Source of the DNA: Synechococcales cyanobacterium GL140_1_metabat_312
GTDB taxonomy: Bacteria; Cyanobacteriota; Cyanobacteriia; Leptolyngbyales; Leptolyngbyaceae
Length of the DNA stretch: 34,652 bases
Assembly (NCBI GenBank): GCA_025351345.1
Contig: JANXWB010000021.1
Coordinates: forward strand, 1 to 34,652
Direction of reading: 5' to 3'
Both the position numbers and the translations under genes were made by a program. The notes below the pieces were generated by a model. It was not told where the DNA came from. It worked only from the letters and a program-made list of their open reading frames with translations, and ran no database searches. Positions 1 through 8,713 of the stretch are shown in pieces. How positions within the stretch are numbered: the first letter of the stretch is position 1; each line of letters opens with the position of its first letter.

Positions 1-63
1 TTTAGATCTATCCTAAGTATTATTTCGATCGTTAAATTACTTCTATCCATTAGAGAAACACAA

Positions 64-471
64 ATGAACTCATTGATTAAATTCCTCCCCGGTTTGCTAT
101 GCCTCGCAGCAGTGACTGGCATTCCTGTAATTTCAGCATTATCTCAGCCTACACTTGTTGCGGCTGAAGCAAAGGCGCCTCTTGATTTAAAACTCACCGT
201 TGAGCAAAAAGCGCAACTCAAGACGATTAAGGAAGAAGCCCGCGCAGAGATTCAAAAACTATTAACGCCCGAGCAACTCTCTCAAATGGAGACTGCCAAA
301 GCAAACAAAGTTTCTTTTCGGAAAGCTCTTGCTACGCTGAAGCTAACACCTGAACAGAAAGCAAGTATTGCTGAGATCAAAAAACAAGAAAATACTAAAG
401 AAAATGCAGTGTTAACCGAGGAACAACGCCAAAAAATGCGTGCAACAGCGCCCCCAGCAAAGGCAAAATAG
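64..471 (+). CDS. Exported LTxxQ-repeat (Spy/CpxP-like) protein
   Basis: A 135-residue protein with an N-terminal signal peptide (hydrophobic stretch at residues 8-25, likely cleavage near residue 34 after VAA). The mature part is charged, helical and carries four LTxxQ-type motifs: LTVEQ (44-48), LTPEQ (67-71), LTPEQ (94-98) and LTEEQ (117-121), spaced 23-27 residues apart. LTxxQ motifs define the Spy/CpxP family of periplasmic chaperones and stress sensors. This protein has more motifs and is more regular than the enterobacterial members. It ends in a low-complexity Pro/Ala/Lys tail. It stands alone; the next gene is convergent. A role as a periplasmic chaperone is inferred from the family only. 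Confidence 0.75.
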   Translation: MNSLIKFLPGLLCLAAVTGIPVISALSQPTLVAAEAKAPLDLKLTVEQKAQLKTIKEEARAEIQKLLTPEQLSQMETAKANKVSFRKALATLKLTPEQKASIAEIKKQENTKENAVLTEEQRQKMRATAPPAKAK

Positions 472-495
472 TTTTCGATCGGACGGATTCTAGTT

Positions 496-608
496 TTTTC
501 TCGTTGGGTTTAGGTCACAGCATATTCATATTTTTCATTCTCTTAGAAATCTGGATTTCAGAGACTGTAGAAGACAGGGTTCGCTATTTTCCAAATCCAA
601 CGAGAAAA
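496..608. repeat. Spaced inverted repeat between the LTxxQ gene and the EamA gene
   Basis: The arm TTTTCTCGTTGGGTTT (496-511) is matched by AAATCCAACGAGAAAA (593-608), which is its reverse complement with one mismatch, leaving 81 bases between the arms. The interior has a smaller GAAATC-TG-GATTTC palindrome (546-559). The structure lies in the convergent space between two genes. It could be a bidirectional terminator, a structured RNA or a small non-autonomous element. Confidence 0.6.
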
Positions 609-651
609 CGAATAAATTGAGGATTCACTACTATACTTTGACCGTGTATCC

Positions 652-1515
652 TCAACCGATCGTCATCACTACCACGCCCATCACCATAATACCCGCACCC
701 AACAGCCGTTCCCGAATACCCTTCTCACCAAATAGAAAGTGACCAAACACCACACTAATTAATCCACTCATTCGCTTCACCGCAATCACCTGCGTAACGG
801 CCACCATTCCCACCGCCACCATTTGACAACCGACCCCAATCGCATTAGCAACCCCTGCCGCTAACAACAACCGCCAATGCGATCGAATGCCCTGAATCGG
901 GTTCTTTGATTTTAAAATAATTAACGGCAGAATCCCCAACGCAATAAATCCAAATAATACAATTGCCCAAAAAATTGGCGAAGAATTCAGCACTCCCACT
1001 TTGTCAAACGTAGAGGTAATACTCCAAATAAACGCCACCACCACCATCATTCGGGTACCTTTATTTCGGAAAATCGATCGTAACGGTCCCCAAAAACCAT
1101 CAGCCGACGCATTCAAATTCAATACATAAGATCCAATTACAATCAAAGAAACTCCAACAGCATCCCAAATCGTCGGAACTTCCTTAACAATCAAGGGGGA
1201 AGTGATTAATAAAAATAATGGCGTTAAGGTAGACAAGGGCGACATGAGTGATAAATCTGCTAGGCGAATAGCTTTGACATACAGCGTATAAGCCACCACA
1301 TTTAGAGACCCACCGATCGTTAGCGCCATCCAAAAATTCGGCCCCAGCTTCGGAACGCCAACAACGGCTAAAACGGGTAGTAAAGAAACTGACGCGATCG
1401 CCATCCCCGCGCAAGCCACGAGATATTCATCTAAAAAATTTAAACTCTTTTTACTGAATACATCCTTCAAAGATTCAAAGAAAGCCGTTAAAATTGCAAG
1501 ACCCAACCATGTCAT
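652..1515 (-). CDS. EamA/DMT-family membrane transporter
   Basis: A protein of about 287 residues with about ten hydrophobic segments in two halves, the layout of the drug/metabolite transporter (EamA) superfamily. It contains FESLKDVFSKKSL near the N terminus, which I associate with cyanobacterial members of this family. The C-terminal half repeats the pattern with VAVTQVIAVKRMSGLISV, typical of the second EamA repeat. The substrate cannot be told. I chose the start at 1515 (MTWLGL); an upstream in-frame ATG at 1536 would overlap the start codon of the divergent miaE gene. Confidence 0.85.
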   Translation of the reverse strand: MTWLGLAILTAFFESLKDVFSKKSLNFLDEYLVACAGMAIASVSLLPVLAVVGVPKLGPNFWMALTIGGSLNVVAYTLYVKAIRLADLSLMSPLSTLTPLFLLITSPLIVKEVPTIWDAVGVSLIVIGSYVLNLNASADGFWGPLRSIFRNKGTRMMVVVAFIWSITSTFDKVGVLNSSPIFWAIVLFGFIALGILPLIILKSKNPIQGIRSHWRLLLAAGVANAIGVGCQMVAVGMVAVTQVIAVKRMSGLISVVFGHFLFGEKGIRERLLGAGIMVMGVVVMTIG

Positions 1516-1530
1516 AAGAAAAAACCGCCC

Positions 1531-2124
1531 ATGCAAGCATTGCCCCGAATTAAATTTTTACTTGATCCGACCTCCGATGCCTGGACAGAGCAAACTCTTG
1601 CCAACATGGATACAATTCTTTTGGATCACTCTAACTGCGAACGCAAAGCCGCTAGCGTAGCACTAAAGTTCATGACCCGCTACCCATCCAATACAAAACT
1701 CGTCCACGAACTCACCCACCTCGCCCAAGAAGAACTCCTGCACTTCCAGCAAGTCAATACCATTATGAAGCGTCGCAACCTTCCCCTATTGCCTCTGAAT
1801 GCCCCGCCCTATGGAGCCACACTGACCAAACAAATTCGTAAACCCGAACCCGATCGCTTCCTTGACATGCTCTTAGTCTCCGCTCTAATCGAAGCCCGCA
1901 GTCACGAACGCCTTGGGTTAATCGGTCAGCATTGCGAGGATCTAGAACTCGCCGAATTTTACCGATCGTTAATGGAATCCGAGGCCCGACATTATGGACT
2001 CTATTGGGTTTTAGCTGATACCTACTTCGATCGAACCGTGGTTACAGAACGCCTTGAAGCGATCGCCCTTGTCGAAAGCGAAATACTCTCAACATTGCAC
2101 CCAGAACCTCGCGTTCATAGCTAG
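1531..2124 (+). CDS. miaE: tRNA-(ms2io6A)-hydroxylase MiaE
   Basis: A 197-residue ferritin-like non-haem di-iron monooxygenase that hydroxylates 2-methylthio-N6-isopentenyl-adenosine at position 37 of tRNAs reading U-starting codons. The expected iron ligands are visible: E37 (in NCERKA), E68 and H71 (in EELLHFQQV), E121 (in IEARSHERL), and E151 with H154 (in ESEARHYG). The length is normal for cyanobacterial MiaE and the N terminus fits the family. It is divergent from the EamA transporter gene with only 15 bases between the two likely start codons. Its 3' end faces the Wzm-like gene across 21 bases. Confidence 0.93.
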   Translation: MQALPRIKFLLDPTSDAWTEQTLANMDTILLDHSNCERKAASVALKFMTRYPSNTKLVHELTHLAQEELLHFQQVNTIMKRRNLPLLPLNAPPYGATLTKQIRKPEPDRFLDMLLVSALIEARSHERLGLIGQHCEDLELAEFYRSLMESEARHYGLYWVLADTYFDRTVVTERLEAIALVESEILSTLHPEPRVHS

Positions 2125-2145
2125 GATTAGTCCTTAAATTGAATG

Positions 2146-3006
2146 CTATAAAACATCTGCAAACGCCGGACGTAAACGTCGATATACCGTAATACCAATG
2201 GTAAAGACGATCGCACTCAAAATCCACAATAGTCCCCATTCCTGAAGATGTCGGACCTCTCCCCAGAGAATTAAATCTCGATATAAATCCGCCAAAATTC
2301 CAGCCGGATTCCATTTCATAATCGGACGAAACATCATAGGCACAGCTTCGATCGGATACATAATGGGGGTGAGATAAAATAACAAATTCACCGCGATCGT
2401 CACTGTCTGTGGAATATCGCGCAAAAATACCGTAAATCCTGCTAACAAATATCCAATTCCCGCCGTCAACATCAATTGCGGAATCCAGACTAATGGCAAT
2501 AAAAAGATTGTCAGATGAATAGTTTTCAATGCAAATGCCACCGCTGCAATGAGAATCATCATTCCGATCGTACTATCAAAAAATGCCGTCGCGATCGGCA
2601 CAAGAGGCAGAAGAACTAAGGGAAATACAACTTTTTTAACTAAGTTCGGTTGACTAATCACAGCCGTCGAACTGCCCATAAAACTCAACGTCATTGCATT
2701 CCATGGTACTAATCCCCCAAATAGCCACAGCGCGAATAAAAGGTGATCGTCAATAATGCCAGTCTGAGGAAGTGCCGATTGATTTAGCTTAACCTTCAGG
2801 ACAATCGCAAACACATAGGTATAAATAGCAAGCTGCGTGATTTGATGGGCAACTGACCAAAAATTACCAAAAATAGAACCCTTATATCGCGCCGCTAGTT
2901 CTCGCTGCACTAAAACCCTCAGAAGATTTAGTTTCATTCCACGAGGATTTTCACCTAAGGTTCGGCTAATACGGTGATTGAGGCGTTCAGTAATCGATCG
3001 GGACAT
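2146..3006 (-). CDS. wzm: ABC-2 permease of a polysaccharide/O-antigen exporter (Wzm/KpsM-like)
   Basis: A permease of about 286 residues with six predicted membrane segments. The hallmarks of the ABC-2 polysaccharide-export group are present: an N-terminal amphipathic stretch ending in LVQRELAARYKGSIFGNFWS, and near the C terminus LLFYLTPIMYPIEAVP followed by a WNP motif. With a Wzt-type ATPase it would move lipid-linked glycan or polyol-phosphate polymer across the inner membrane. The start is set at the ATG at 3006 (MSRSIT); a TTG at 3042 is the other in-frame choice. The partner ATPase is the divergent gene at 3084 instead of the usual same-strand neighbour. Confidence 0.88.
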   Translation of the reverse strand: MSRSITERLNHRISRTLGENPRGMKLNLLRVLVQRELAARYKGSIFGNFWSVAHQITQLAIYTYVFAIVLKVKLNQSALPQTGIIDDHLLFALWLFGGLVPWNAMTLSFMGSSTAVISQPNLVKKVVFPLVLLPLVPIATAFFDSTIGMMILIAAVAFALKTIHLTIFLLPLVWIPQLMLTAGIGYLLAGFTVFLRDIPQTVTIAVNLLFYLTPIMYPIEAVPMMFRPIMKWNPAGILADLYRDLILWGEVRHLQEWGLLWILSAIVFTIGITVYRRLRPAFADVL

Positions 3007-3083
3007 TCTGACTAAATCCACAAAAATGGGCAACGGTTGCAACGATTCTACACTTTTCAGATACTCTTAATGCTGTCCTTACC

Positions 3084-4385
3084 ATGATCCGTGCTGTGAC
3101 CCAAGATTATTCCATTCGGCTCCAGAACATCTCAAAGTGCTTCAAACGCTATGAGAAACCCATCGATCGGCTCAAAGAAGCCCTGCAACCTTCAAAGCAG
3201 CGATCGGATGATTTTTGGGCCTTACGTGATGTTAATTTGGAAATCGAACGCGGTGAAACCTTTGGCATCATCGGTCAAAATGGCTCCGGCAAAAGTACTC
3301 TGCTACAAATTATTGCGGGCACGCTCACGCCCACTTCTGGAAGCATTCAGGTCAACGGACGCATATCTGCTCTTCTGGAACTCGGCAGTGGCTTCAATCC
3401 AGAATTTACGGGCCGCCAAAATGTTTTCCTGAATGGTCAGATTCTTGGACTAAGCCAAATGGAAGTGGCGAATAAATTTGATGAAATTGCCTCTTTTTCA
3501 AACATCGGCCAATTTATTGACCAACCCGTCAAAAGCTACTCCAGCGGCATGATGCTTCGCCTTGCTTTTGCGGTGGCTATTAATGTTGATCCTGAAATTT
3601 TGATTGTGGACGAAGCTCTGTCCGTGGGGGATGTAAGATTTCAAGCGCGCTGTATGAAACGCATTCGTGATCTAAAAGATAAGGGCGTGACGATTTTGTT
3701 TGTTTCCCATGATGCCAGCAGTGTCAAAATGTTATGTAAAAAAGCATTGCTATTGAATCACGGTGAAATGATTATGACTGGATCGCCCGCGAAGGTTGTC
3801 GATCGGTATGTAGCCATGCTCAGTGCAGAAGATCCGGACTCTATTGCTGAAGAACTCAAGGCGATCGCAAATCGACAAGTGGAAAAAACCACCTCAAACC
3901 AGGATGAACAGCCGACTGCATTTAGTGTTCATCAACATGGAAACAAACAAGTCATGATTGAAAGCGTTAAAATTTTAGACAAGAATAATCAAGCCGTCGA
4001 TCGGCTGAACCATGGTGATGATTTACAGATTGCCATTCAATTCACAGGTAAAATTCAAACCCCAAATTTAGTCGTCGGAATTTCAATTCGGAATTTACTC
4101 GGTGTTGTTGTTTATGGAACCAATACCCAATTTCTATCCGGTAAATTACTAGACATTTACCCTGAAGAAATATTCAAGATCCAATTCAATTGCCCAGGCC
4201 AACTAAATAAAGGTAGTTATACCCTTACCGTCGGATTACATTCTGATGAAGGACTTAGTTATGATTGGGTGGACGAAATGGTAGTGTTTGAAGTATTTAA
4301 CGATCGTAAATGTGATGGCATGGTTGACTTAGGCGCCACTGTAGTTATTGAATCTAGCCGATCTGAAATGCTTGGATCCACCTAG
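3084..4385 (+). CDS. wzt: ABC exporter ATPase with C-terminal glycan-binding domain (Wzt-like)
   Basis: A 433-residue protein. The ATPase half shows Walker A GQNGSGKST (64-72), a degenerate signature SYSSGMMLRLAF (151-162), Walker B ILIVDE (172-177) and the H-loop histidine H209 in VSHD. The missing second glycine of LSGGQ is normal for the Wzt/TagH group. After a linker of about 60 residues, residues 285-425 form a beta-rich domain like the Wzt C-terminal domain, which in O-antigen exporters recognises the modified glycan end. Presence of this domain suggests export of a full-length, end-capped polymer. It pairs with the divergent permease gene. Confidence 0.9.
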   Translation: MIRAVTQDYSIRLQNISKCFKRYEKPIDRLKEALQPSKQRSDDFWALRDVNLEIERGETFGIIGQNGSGKSTLLQIIAGTLTPTSGSIQVNGRISALLELGSGFNPEFTGRQNVFLNGQILGLSQMEVANKFDEIASFSNIGQFIDQPVKSYSSGMMLRLAFAVAINVDPEILIVDEALSVGDVRFQARCMKRIRDLKDKGVTILFVSHDASSVKMLCKKALLLNHGEMIMTGSPAKVVDRYVAMLSAEDPDSIAEELKAIANRQVEKTTSNQDEQPTAFSVHQHGNKQVMIESVKILDKNNQAVDRLNHGDDLQIAIQFTGKIQTPNLVVGISIRNLLGVVVYGTNTQFLSGKLLDIYPEEIFKIQFNCPGQLNKGSYTLTVGLHSDEGLSYDWVDEMVVFEVFNDRKCDGMVDLGATVVIESSRSEMLGST

Positions 4386-4386
4386 A

Positions 4387-4425
4387 AATCTAAAAATAGA
4401 GTCTAAAAACAGAATCTAAAAACAA
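4387..4425. repeat. Three tandem 13-bp repeats upstream of purB
   Basis: Three adjoining 13-base units: AATCTAAAAATAG (4387-4399), AGTCTAAAAACAG (4400-4412) and AATCTAAAAACAA (4413-4425). They differ at only a few positions. They begin two bases after the wzt stop codon and end 56 bases before the likely purB start. They may simply be slipped-strand repeats, or may bind a regulator of purB. Confidence 0.75.
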
Positions 4426-4481
4426 CAGATAGAAGTGCCCCGATCGCTTTACAATATTACGGCTGTAATTTGGATAAGACC

Positions 4482-5777
4482 TTGATCGAGCGTTATACAC
4501 TACCGGAAATGGGTGCAATCTGGAGCGACGAGTACAAGCTTCAAACCTGGTTGAAAGTGGAGATCGCTGTCTGTGAGGCTCAGGCAGAACTCGGATACAT
4601 CCCGATGGAAGCCGTCACGGAGATCAAGGCGAAAGCAAAATTTGATATTGCCCGTGTGCTTGAAATCGAGAAAGAAGTCAAGCATGACGTGATTGCATTT
4701 TTGACTAATATCAATGAATACGTCGGAGATGCGGGTCGTTATATCCATCTCGGGATGACCAGTTCTGACATGCTGGACACGGCGCTATCGTTGCAGATGG
4801 TCGCGAGTCTTGATTTGATCATGACTAAGCTAGAAGCCTGCATTCAAGCCATTCGCTATCAGGCACAGCAGCACCGCAATACCATCATGATTGGCCGATC
4901 GCACGGAATCCACGCCGAGCCGATTACCTTTGGGTTCAAGCTCGCAGGTTGGCTGGCAGAAATGTTGCGGAACCGCGATCGGCTTTGCATCCTCAAGAAA
5001 ACGATCGCCATTGGCCAAGTTTCTGGAGCCGTCGGCACCTATGCCAATATTGATCCAAAAATTGAGGAGATTACCTGTCGGTTGTTAGGATTGCAGCCAG
5101 ACCCGGCTTCGACTCAGGTGATTTCCCGCGATCGTCATGCTGATTTTATGAATGCGTTGGCGTTGGTCACCGCATCAATTGAACGATTCAGTGTCGAAAT
5201 CCGTAACATGCAACGCACGGATGTTCTGGAAGTAGAGGAGTATTTCTCCAAAGGCCAGAAAGGTTCATCGGCCATGCCCCACAAACGGAACCCAATCCGA
5301 TCGGAGCGGCTCACCGGAATGGCTCGATTGGTACGGGGCTATGCAGTGTCGGCCTTAGAGAATGTGGCGCTTTGGCATGAACGGGATATTTCCCATAGTT
5401 CTGTCGAGCGTGTGGCGTTTCCAGATGCCTGCATTTTGACAGATTTCATGCTTCACGAGATTACCGAATTGGTCAAACACCTCTTGGTCTATCCTGAAAA
5501 TATGAAACGCAATATGAATCTCTATGGCGGAGTTGTGTTCAGTCAACGAGTGCTATTGGCATTGATTGGCAAAGGCATGAATCGTGAAGAAGCCTATGCG
5601 ATCGTTCAGGGTTGTGCCCATACAGAATGGAATGTGGAAGGCGGCAATTTCCGAGCGCGGATTGAGGAGAATGAAAAGGTTCAGGCTCATTTGAATGCAG
5701 GGGAAATTGAAGATTGTTTTGATGCCAGTCATCATTTGAAGAATCTCGACCAGGTGTATCAGCGCTTGGGGATTTAG
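4482..5777 (+). CDS. purB: Adenylosuccinate lyase
   Basis: A protein of 431 residues. It splits adenylosuccinate to AMP and fumarate, and SAICAR to AICAR and fumarate, in purine synthesis. The fumarase/aspartase-superfamily signature GSSAMPHKRNP is present, as are the active-site loops TSSDMLDTAL and GRSHGIHAEP. The start is a TTG. Two in-frame TTGs are available, at 4470 and 4482; I prefer 4482 because it gives MIERYTLPEM, the N terminus usual for this family. No in-frame ATG is available near there. The gene is monocistronic by its surroundings: tandem repeats before it and a palindromic element after it. Confidence 0.95.
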   Translation: MIERYTLPEMGAIWSDEYKLQTWLKVEIAVCEAQAELGYIPMEAVTEIKAKAKFDIARVLEIEKEVKHDVIAFLTNINEYVGDAGRYIHLGMTSSDMLDTALSLQMVASLDLIMTKLEACIQAIRYQAQQHRNTIMIGRSHGIHAEPITFGFKLAGWLAEMLRNRDRLCILKKTIAIGQVSGAVGTYANIDPKIEEITCRLLGLQPDPASTQVISRDRHADFMNALALVTASIERFSVEIRNMQRTDVLEVEEYFSKGQKGSSAMPHKRNPIRSERLTGMARLVRGYAVSALENVALWHERDISHSSVERVAFPDACILTDFMLHEITELVKHLLVYPENMKRNMNLYGGVVFSQRVLLALIGKGMNREEAYAIVQGCAHTEWNVEGGNFRARIEENEKVQAHLNAGEIEDCFDASHHLKNLDQVYQRLGI

Positions 5778-5786
5778 TAAAGCTCC

Positions 5787-5883
5787 GATCCCCCTAGCCC
5801 CCTTAGTAAGGGGGAACCGGAAATTGAAGTGAACGTTATTTCTAATTCTTAGTCCCCCTTCACAAGGGGGATTTAGGGGGATC
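5787..5883. repeat. 97-bp MITE-like palindromic element after purB
   Basis: The left end GATCCCCCTAGCCCCCTTAG (5787-5806, continuing to 5816) and the right end (about 5852-5883, ending TTTAGGGGGATC) are imperfect inverted repeats of about 30 bases. Each arm is itself a hairpin of CCCCCTT against AAGGGGG. The interior of about 35 bases is AT-rich and has no coding potential. I recall similar CCCCCTTA/AAGGGGG repeats as common dispersed elements in filamentous cyanobacteria. It starts 9 bases after the purB stop, so it may also end purB transcription. Confidence 0.8.
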
Positions 5884-5915
5884 GAGATTTATCGTAATAA
5901 ACTAAACCCTGTGTT

Positions 5916-7109
5916 ATGCAATCTGATATTAATCTCATGGATAAGACCGATCGGCCAAGCAATCTTTCTAGCAGTCCATTTATTTACTTTTTACCGATCG
6001 GCTTTCTCGTCTACACCTTACTGTCAGCCTATCAGATTGATTTTCGGGCATTTTATGTAGCAGCCCGATCGGTCCTATTGAATCTAGATCCTTATTTAAA
6101 TCCGGTCACGCAATTTCCTGAACTCTATGCCGCCATTAATGCAGAAGATGCGATCGCGTCTGGATTTATTTATCCCCCATTGGCAGCCTTATTATTCTTG
6201 CCCTTAGGATTCTTGTCCTATGGAACTGCAAAAATTGTATTTAGTGCATTAATTTTAGTAAGTTTGATGGGGTTGTGCCTACTCTTTGCTAAGAAACGGA
6301 ATGATGGTTTATCAACACCAGGTGAAGCTTTCCTATTTGTGACTTGTAGCTTCCCGTTACTTTCCACCTTTGAACGCGGCCAGATTGATTTAGTTATTGT
6401 ATTGCTGACTTGGCTTTCATTTCATTTTTATCGTAGTCAGAAGCTTGTGCAATCAGCGTTGCTTTTAGGACTTGCAATTTGTATTAAAATCTTTCCTGCG
6501 ATCGTCATTATTTATTATTTAATCAAACGCCAATTTAGAGTTGCAGCTTATGCTATTGCAAGCACATTGATTCTATTTTCTTTGCCATTGCTATATTTCA
6601 AACCATCCGTTTATCTTCATTTTTTTCAATTTATAATTCCTAGTCTATTTGGCAAAATCACAAGCTCAGAAATGGTAACTACTCACGGGCAACGTGTGGT
6701 CAATAATGTGGTACAGGCGATCGAAGGCAATGACTTGTTTGCGATGCAGGATTTTGCGAATGGCTTCATGAATCCGCTGTTGCTGAATAATACGATCGGT
6801 TGCTTTATTGTTGGTTCAATTTTATTAGCAATTCTACTACGAGTGACAAAGCGCAGTGACTTAATTTATCAATTCTATGCAATGTTGAATGTGATTAATT
6901 TTGTTAATCCCCGCGCATGGATTATGGGATTGGTTTGGTATATTCCATTATTTCTGCATTTGTATCCCAAGGTGAATAGTAATTGCGATCGGTTTTTCAT
7001 TCTCCTCCCCTTATTCATGCCACCGTTTACCAATCTCAATGGATTTTTGGCCTACGCCGTTGCGATCGGATTTGCCAGAAAAAATCAAATTCAACCTCAA
7101 AAAACATGA
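5916..7109 (+). CDS. GT87-like polyprenyl-phosphate-dependent mannosyltransferase (DUF2029)
   Basis: A 397-residue integral membrane protein with about nine hydrophobic segments. It matches the GT-C/GT87 pattern: an acidic residue in the first outer loop, within IDFRAFYVAARSVLLNLDPY (41-60), a FIYPPLAALLFLPL segment, then ERGQID (153-158) and LGLAICIKIFPA (184-195). Such proteins transfer sugars from polyprenyl-phosphate donors to glycans or lipids at the outer face of the membrane. Acceptor and sugar are unknown. Its stop codon overlaps the sfsA start (ATGA at 7106-7109), so the two are likely translationally coupled. Confidence 0.75.
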   Translation: MQSDINLMDKTDRPSNLSSSPFIYFLPIGFLVYTLLSAYQIDFRAFYVAARSVLLNLDPYLNPVTQFPELYAAINAEDAIASGFIYPPLAALLFLPLGFLSYGTAKIVFSALILVSLMGLCLLFAKKRNDGLSTPGEAFLFVTCSFPLLSTFERGQIDLVIVLLTWLSFHFYRSQKLVQSALLLGLAICIKIFPAIVIIYYLIKRQFRVAAYAIASTLILFSLPLLYFKPSVYLHFFQFIIPSLFGKITSSEMVTTHGQRVVNNVVQAIEGNDLFAMQDFANGFMNPLLLNNTIGCFIVGSILLAILLRVTKRSDLIYQFYAMLNVINFVNPRAWIMGLVWYIPLFLHLYPKVNSNCDRFFILLPLFMPPFTNLNGFLAYAVAIGFARKNQIQPQKT

Positions 7110-7825
7110 CTCAGATTTACACCTATCCACCATTATTTGAAGGCAAGCTAATCAGTCGTTACAAACGATTCTTTGCCGATATTGAACTCACAACAGGCGA
7201 ACTCATTACCGCCCACTGCCCCAACACCGGACCCATGACGGGCGTATGTCTTCTCGGAAATCGCGTGATGGTCTCCAAAAGTGACAGCAAAACTCGCAAA
7301 CTTGCCTACACTTGGGAACTCATTGAAGTTAATGATAACGATCGGCCTGTCTGGTGTGGTGTGAATACTGCCTTGCCCAATAAAGTCGTCAAAGCCGCGA
7401 TCGAACAAAACGTTATTGCTGAATTGAGGGATTATGTCAGCATTCGATCGGAAGTGGCCTATGGTCAGGAAAAAAGCAGAATTGATCTGGTTTTAGATAC
7501 GACAGATAAGCCTATTTACATTGAAGTCAAAAATACAACTTGGACCGATGGTAAGCTCGCACTTTTTCCCGATACTGTCACAACCCGTGGTCAAAAACAC
7601 ATTCGTGAACTCGTCCGTATCATTCCTGAAGCCCGAGCCGTCATGCTTTATTTCATCAATCGCGGAGATTGCGACAGGTTTTCTCCCGGCGACGATCGTG
7701 ACCCGAAGTATGGACAACTTTTACGAGAGGCCATCAAATCTGGGTTAGAAATATTGCCCTGTCGGTTTGACATAACACCACAGGGAATTACTTACTTGGG
7801 ACTAGCAGAGTTGATATTGCTCTAG
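7106..7825 (+). CDS. sfsA: DNA/RNA nuclease SfsA family protein
   Basis: A 239-residue protein of the sugar fermentation stimulation family. Conserved blocks visible: LFEGKLISRYKRFFADIEL at the N terminus, then HCPNTGPMTG, YVEVKNTT in the form IYIEVKNTTW, FPDTVTTRGQKHIREL, and VMLYFINRGDC. The D...EVK arrangement is that of PD-(D/E)XK-type nucleases, and some family members have been described as nucleases or DNA-binding proteins; the cellular role remains unclear. The start at 7106 is chosen from the family N terminus and from the 4-base overlap with the upstream gene; an in-frame extension upstream lies in the GT87 gene. Confidence 0.92.
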   Translation: MTQIYTYPPLFEGKLISRYKRFFADIELTTGELITAHCPNTGPMTGVCLLGNRVMVSKSDSKTRKLAYTWELIEVNDNDRPVWCGVNTALPNKVVKAAIEQNVIAELRDYVSIRSEVAYGQEKSRIDLVLDTTDKPIYIEVKNTTWTDGKLALFPDTVTTRGQKHIRELVRIIPEARAVMLYFINRGDCDRFSPGDDRDPKYGQLLREAIKSGLEILPCRFDITPQGITYLGLAELILL

Positions 7826-7995
7826 AAGAAATAAAATTTTACAGTTCTTATTAAACTATTTTTATTTGAGAAATGTGATTGATTTTCTTAAGCTTCGAGT
7901 ATCTATGGGGGATGCATTTAAGTGAATGCGATTTGATGGGATACGTACTCTAATTTTGATCAACCGCCCCTTTGATAAGTCTTACTCAACACAGC

Positions 7996-8643
7996 ATGAA
8001 GCATTTTATTTTTCCCCAGATTGCCAATCTTTCCTTTATTTCTAAACGCATTATCTTTGCTGTTATAGGGCTATTGGCGACTCTCGGTATAATCATCTCA
8101 TCGAACGGGGTCGTCAACGCCTTAGATGTCAATCAAGCCGCTATGGGCGGGAGCTGGCTGGGCGCATCGTTCCCTGTGGAAAACTTTCAGACTTATACCT
8201 CCCCATTTGGTTATCGATCGTCTCCAGACGGCACGGGAAGCAGCACTCAGTTTCATCGGGGTCTCGATATGGCGGCACCGGAAGGCAGTTATATCCGAAG
8301 CTGGTGGGCAGGTAAAGTGGTAGAGGTTTCGGATAACTCGTCCTGTGGCACATCCGTGGTGATTGAATCGGGTCAATGGGAGCATGTGTATTGCCATATG
8401 CGTGGGTTCGCAGGTCAAGATGCTCGGGGCAAATATATTGTCGATCGTGAAGGCGGAATTAAGATTTACGATGGTCAAACATTGCCCGCTGGGACTCGCA
8501 TTGGCCGGGTTGGCATGACCGGACGAACGACTGGACCTCATCTCCATTGGGGATTGAAGTATGCAGGCCAGTGGGTCGATCCGGCGTTGGTGCTGCGTGC
8601 GATGTATGCAGCACAAAGCAGGGGGCAGATCTCGGCACGGTAA
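7996..8643 (+). CDS. M23-family (LytM-like) metallopeptidase
   Basis: A 215-residue protein with an N-terminal hydrophobic segment (residues 17-36), either a signal peptide or anchor. The M23 domain holds the zinc ligands H87 and D91 in FHRGLDMAAP, H134 in VYCHM, and H182/H184 in GPHLHWG. Members cut peptidoglycan cross-links or, when paired with division proteins, regulate amidases. All catalytic residues are present, so it is likely active in the periplasm. I set the start at the ATG at 7996; a TTG at 7972 is also in frame. Peptidoglycan remodelling fits the neighbouring membrane glycosyltransferase-like genes. Confidence 0.88.
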   Translation: MKHFIFPQIANLSFISKRIIFAVIGLLATLGIIISSNGVVNALDVNQAAMGGSWLGASFPVENFQTYTSPFGYRSSPDGTGSSTQFHRGLDMAAPEGSYIRSWWAGKVVEVSDNSSCGTSVVIESGQWEHVYCHMRGFAGQDARGKYIVDREGGIKIYDGQTLPAGTRIGRVGMTGRTTGPHLHWGLKYAGQWVDPALVLRAMYAAQSRGQISAR

Positions 8644-8713
8644 TAGATTCTGTCTAACTACTGATAATAAATCTGCTCCTGATTAGAATGCAGAATATAA
8701 GGTCTGAATTGAG

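Noticed and set aside
8122-8616. Minus-strand frame of 164 codons
   Set aside because: It lies wholly inside the M23 peptidase gene, whose zinc motifs are intact on the plus strand; its Cys/His/Arg-rich sequence is typical of a shadow frame.
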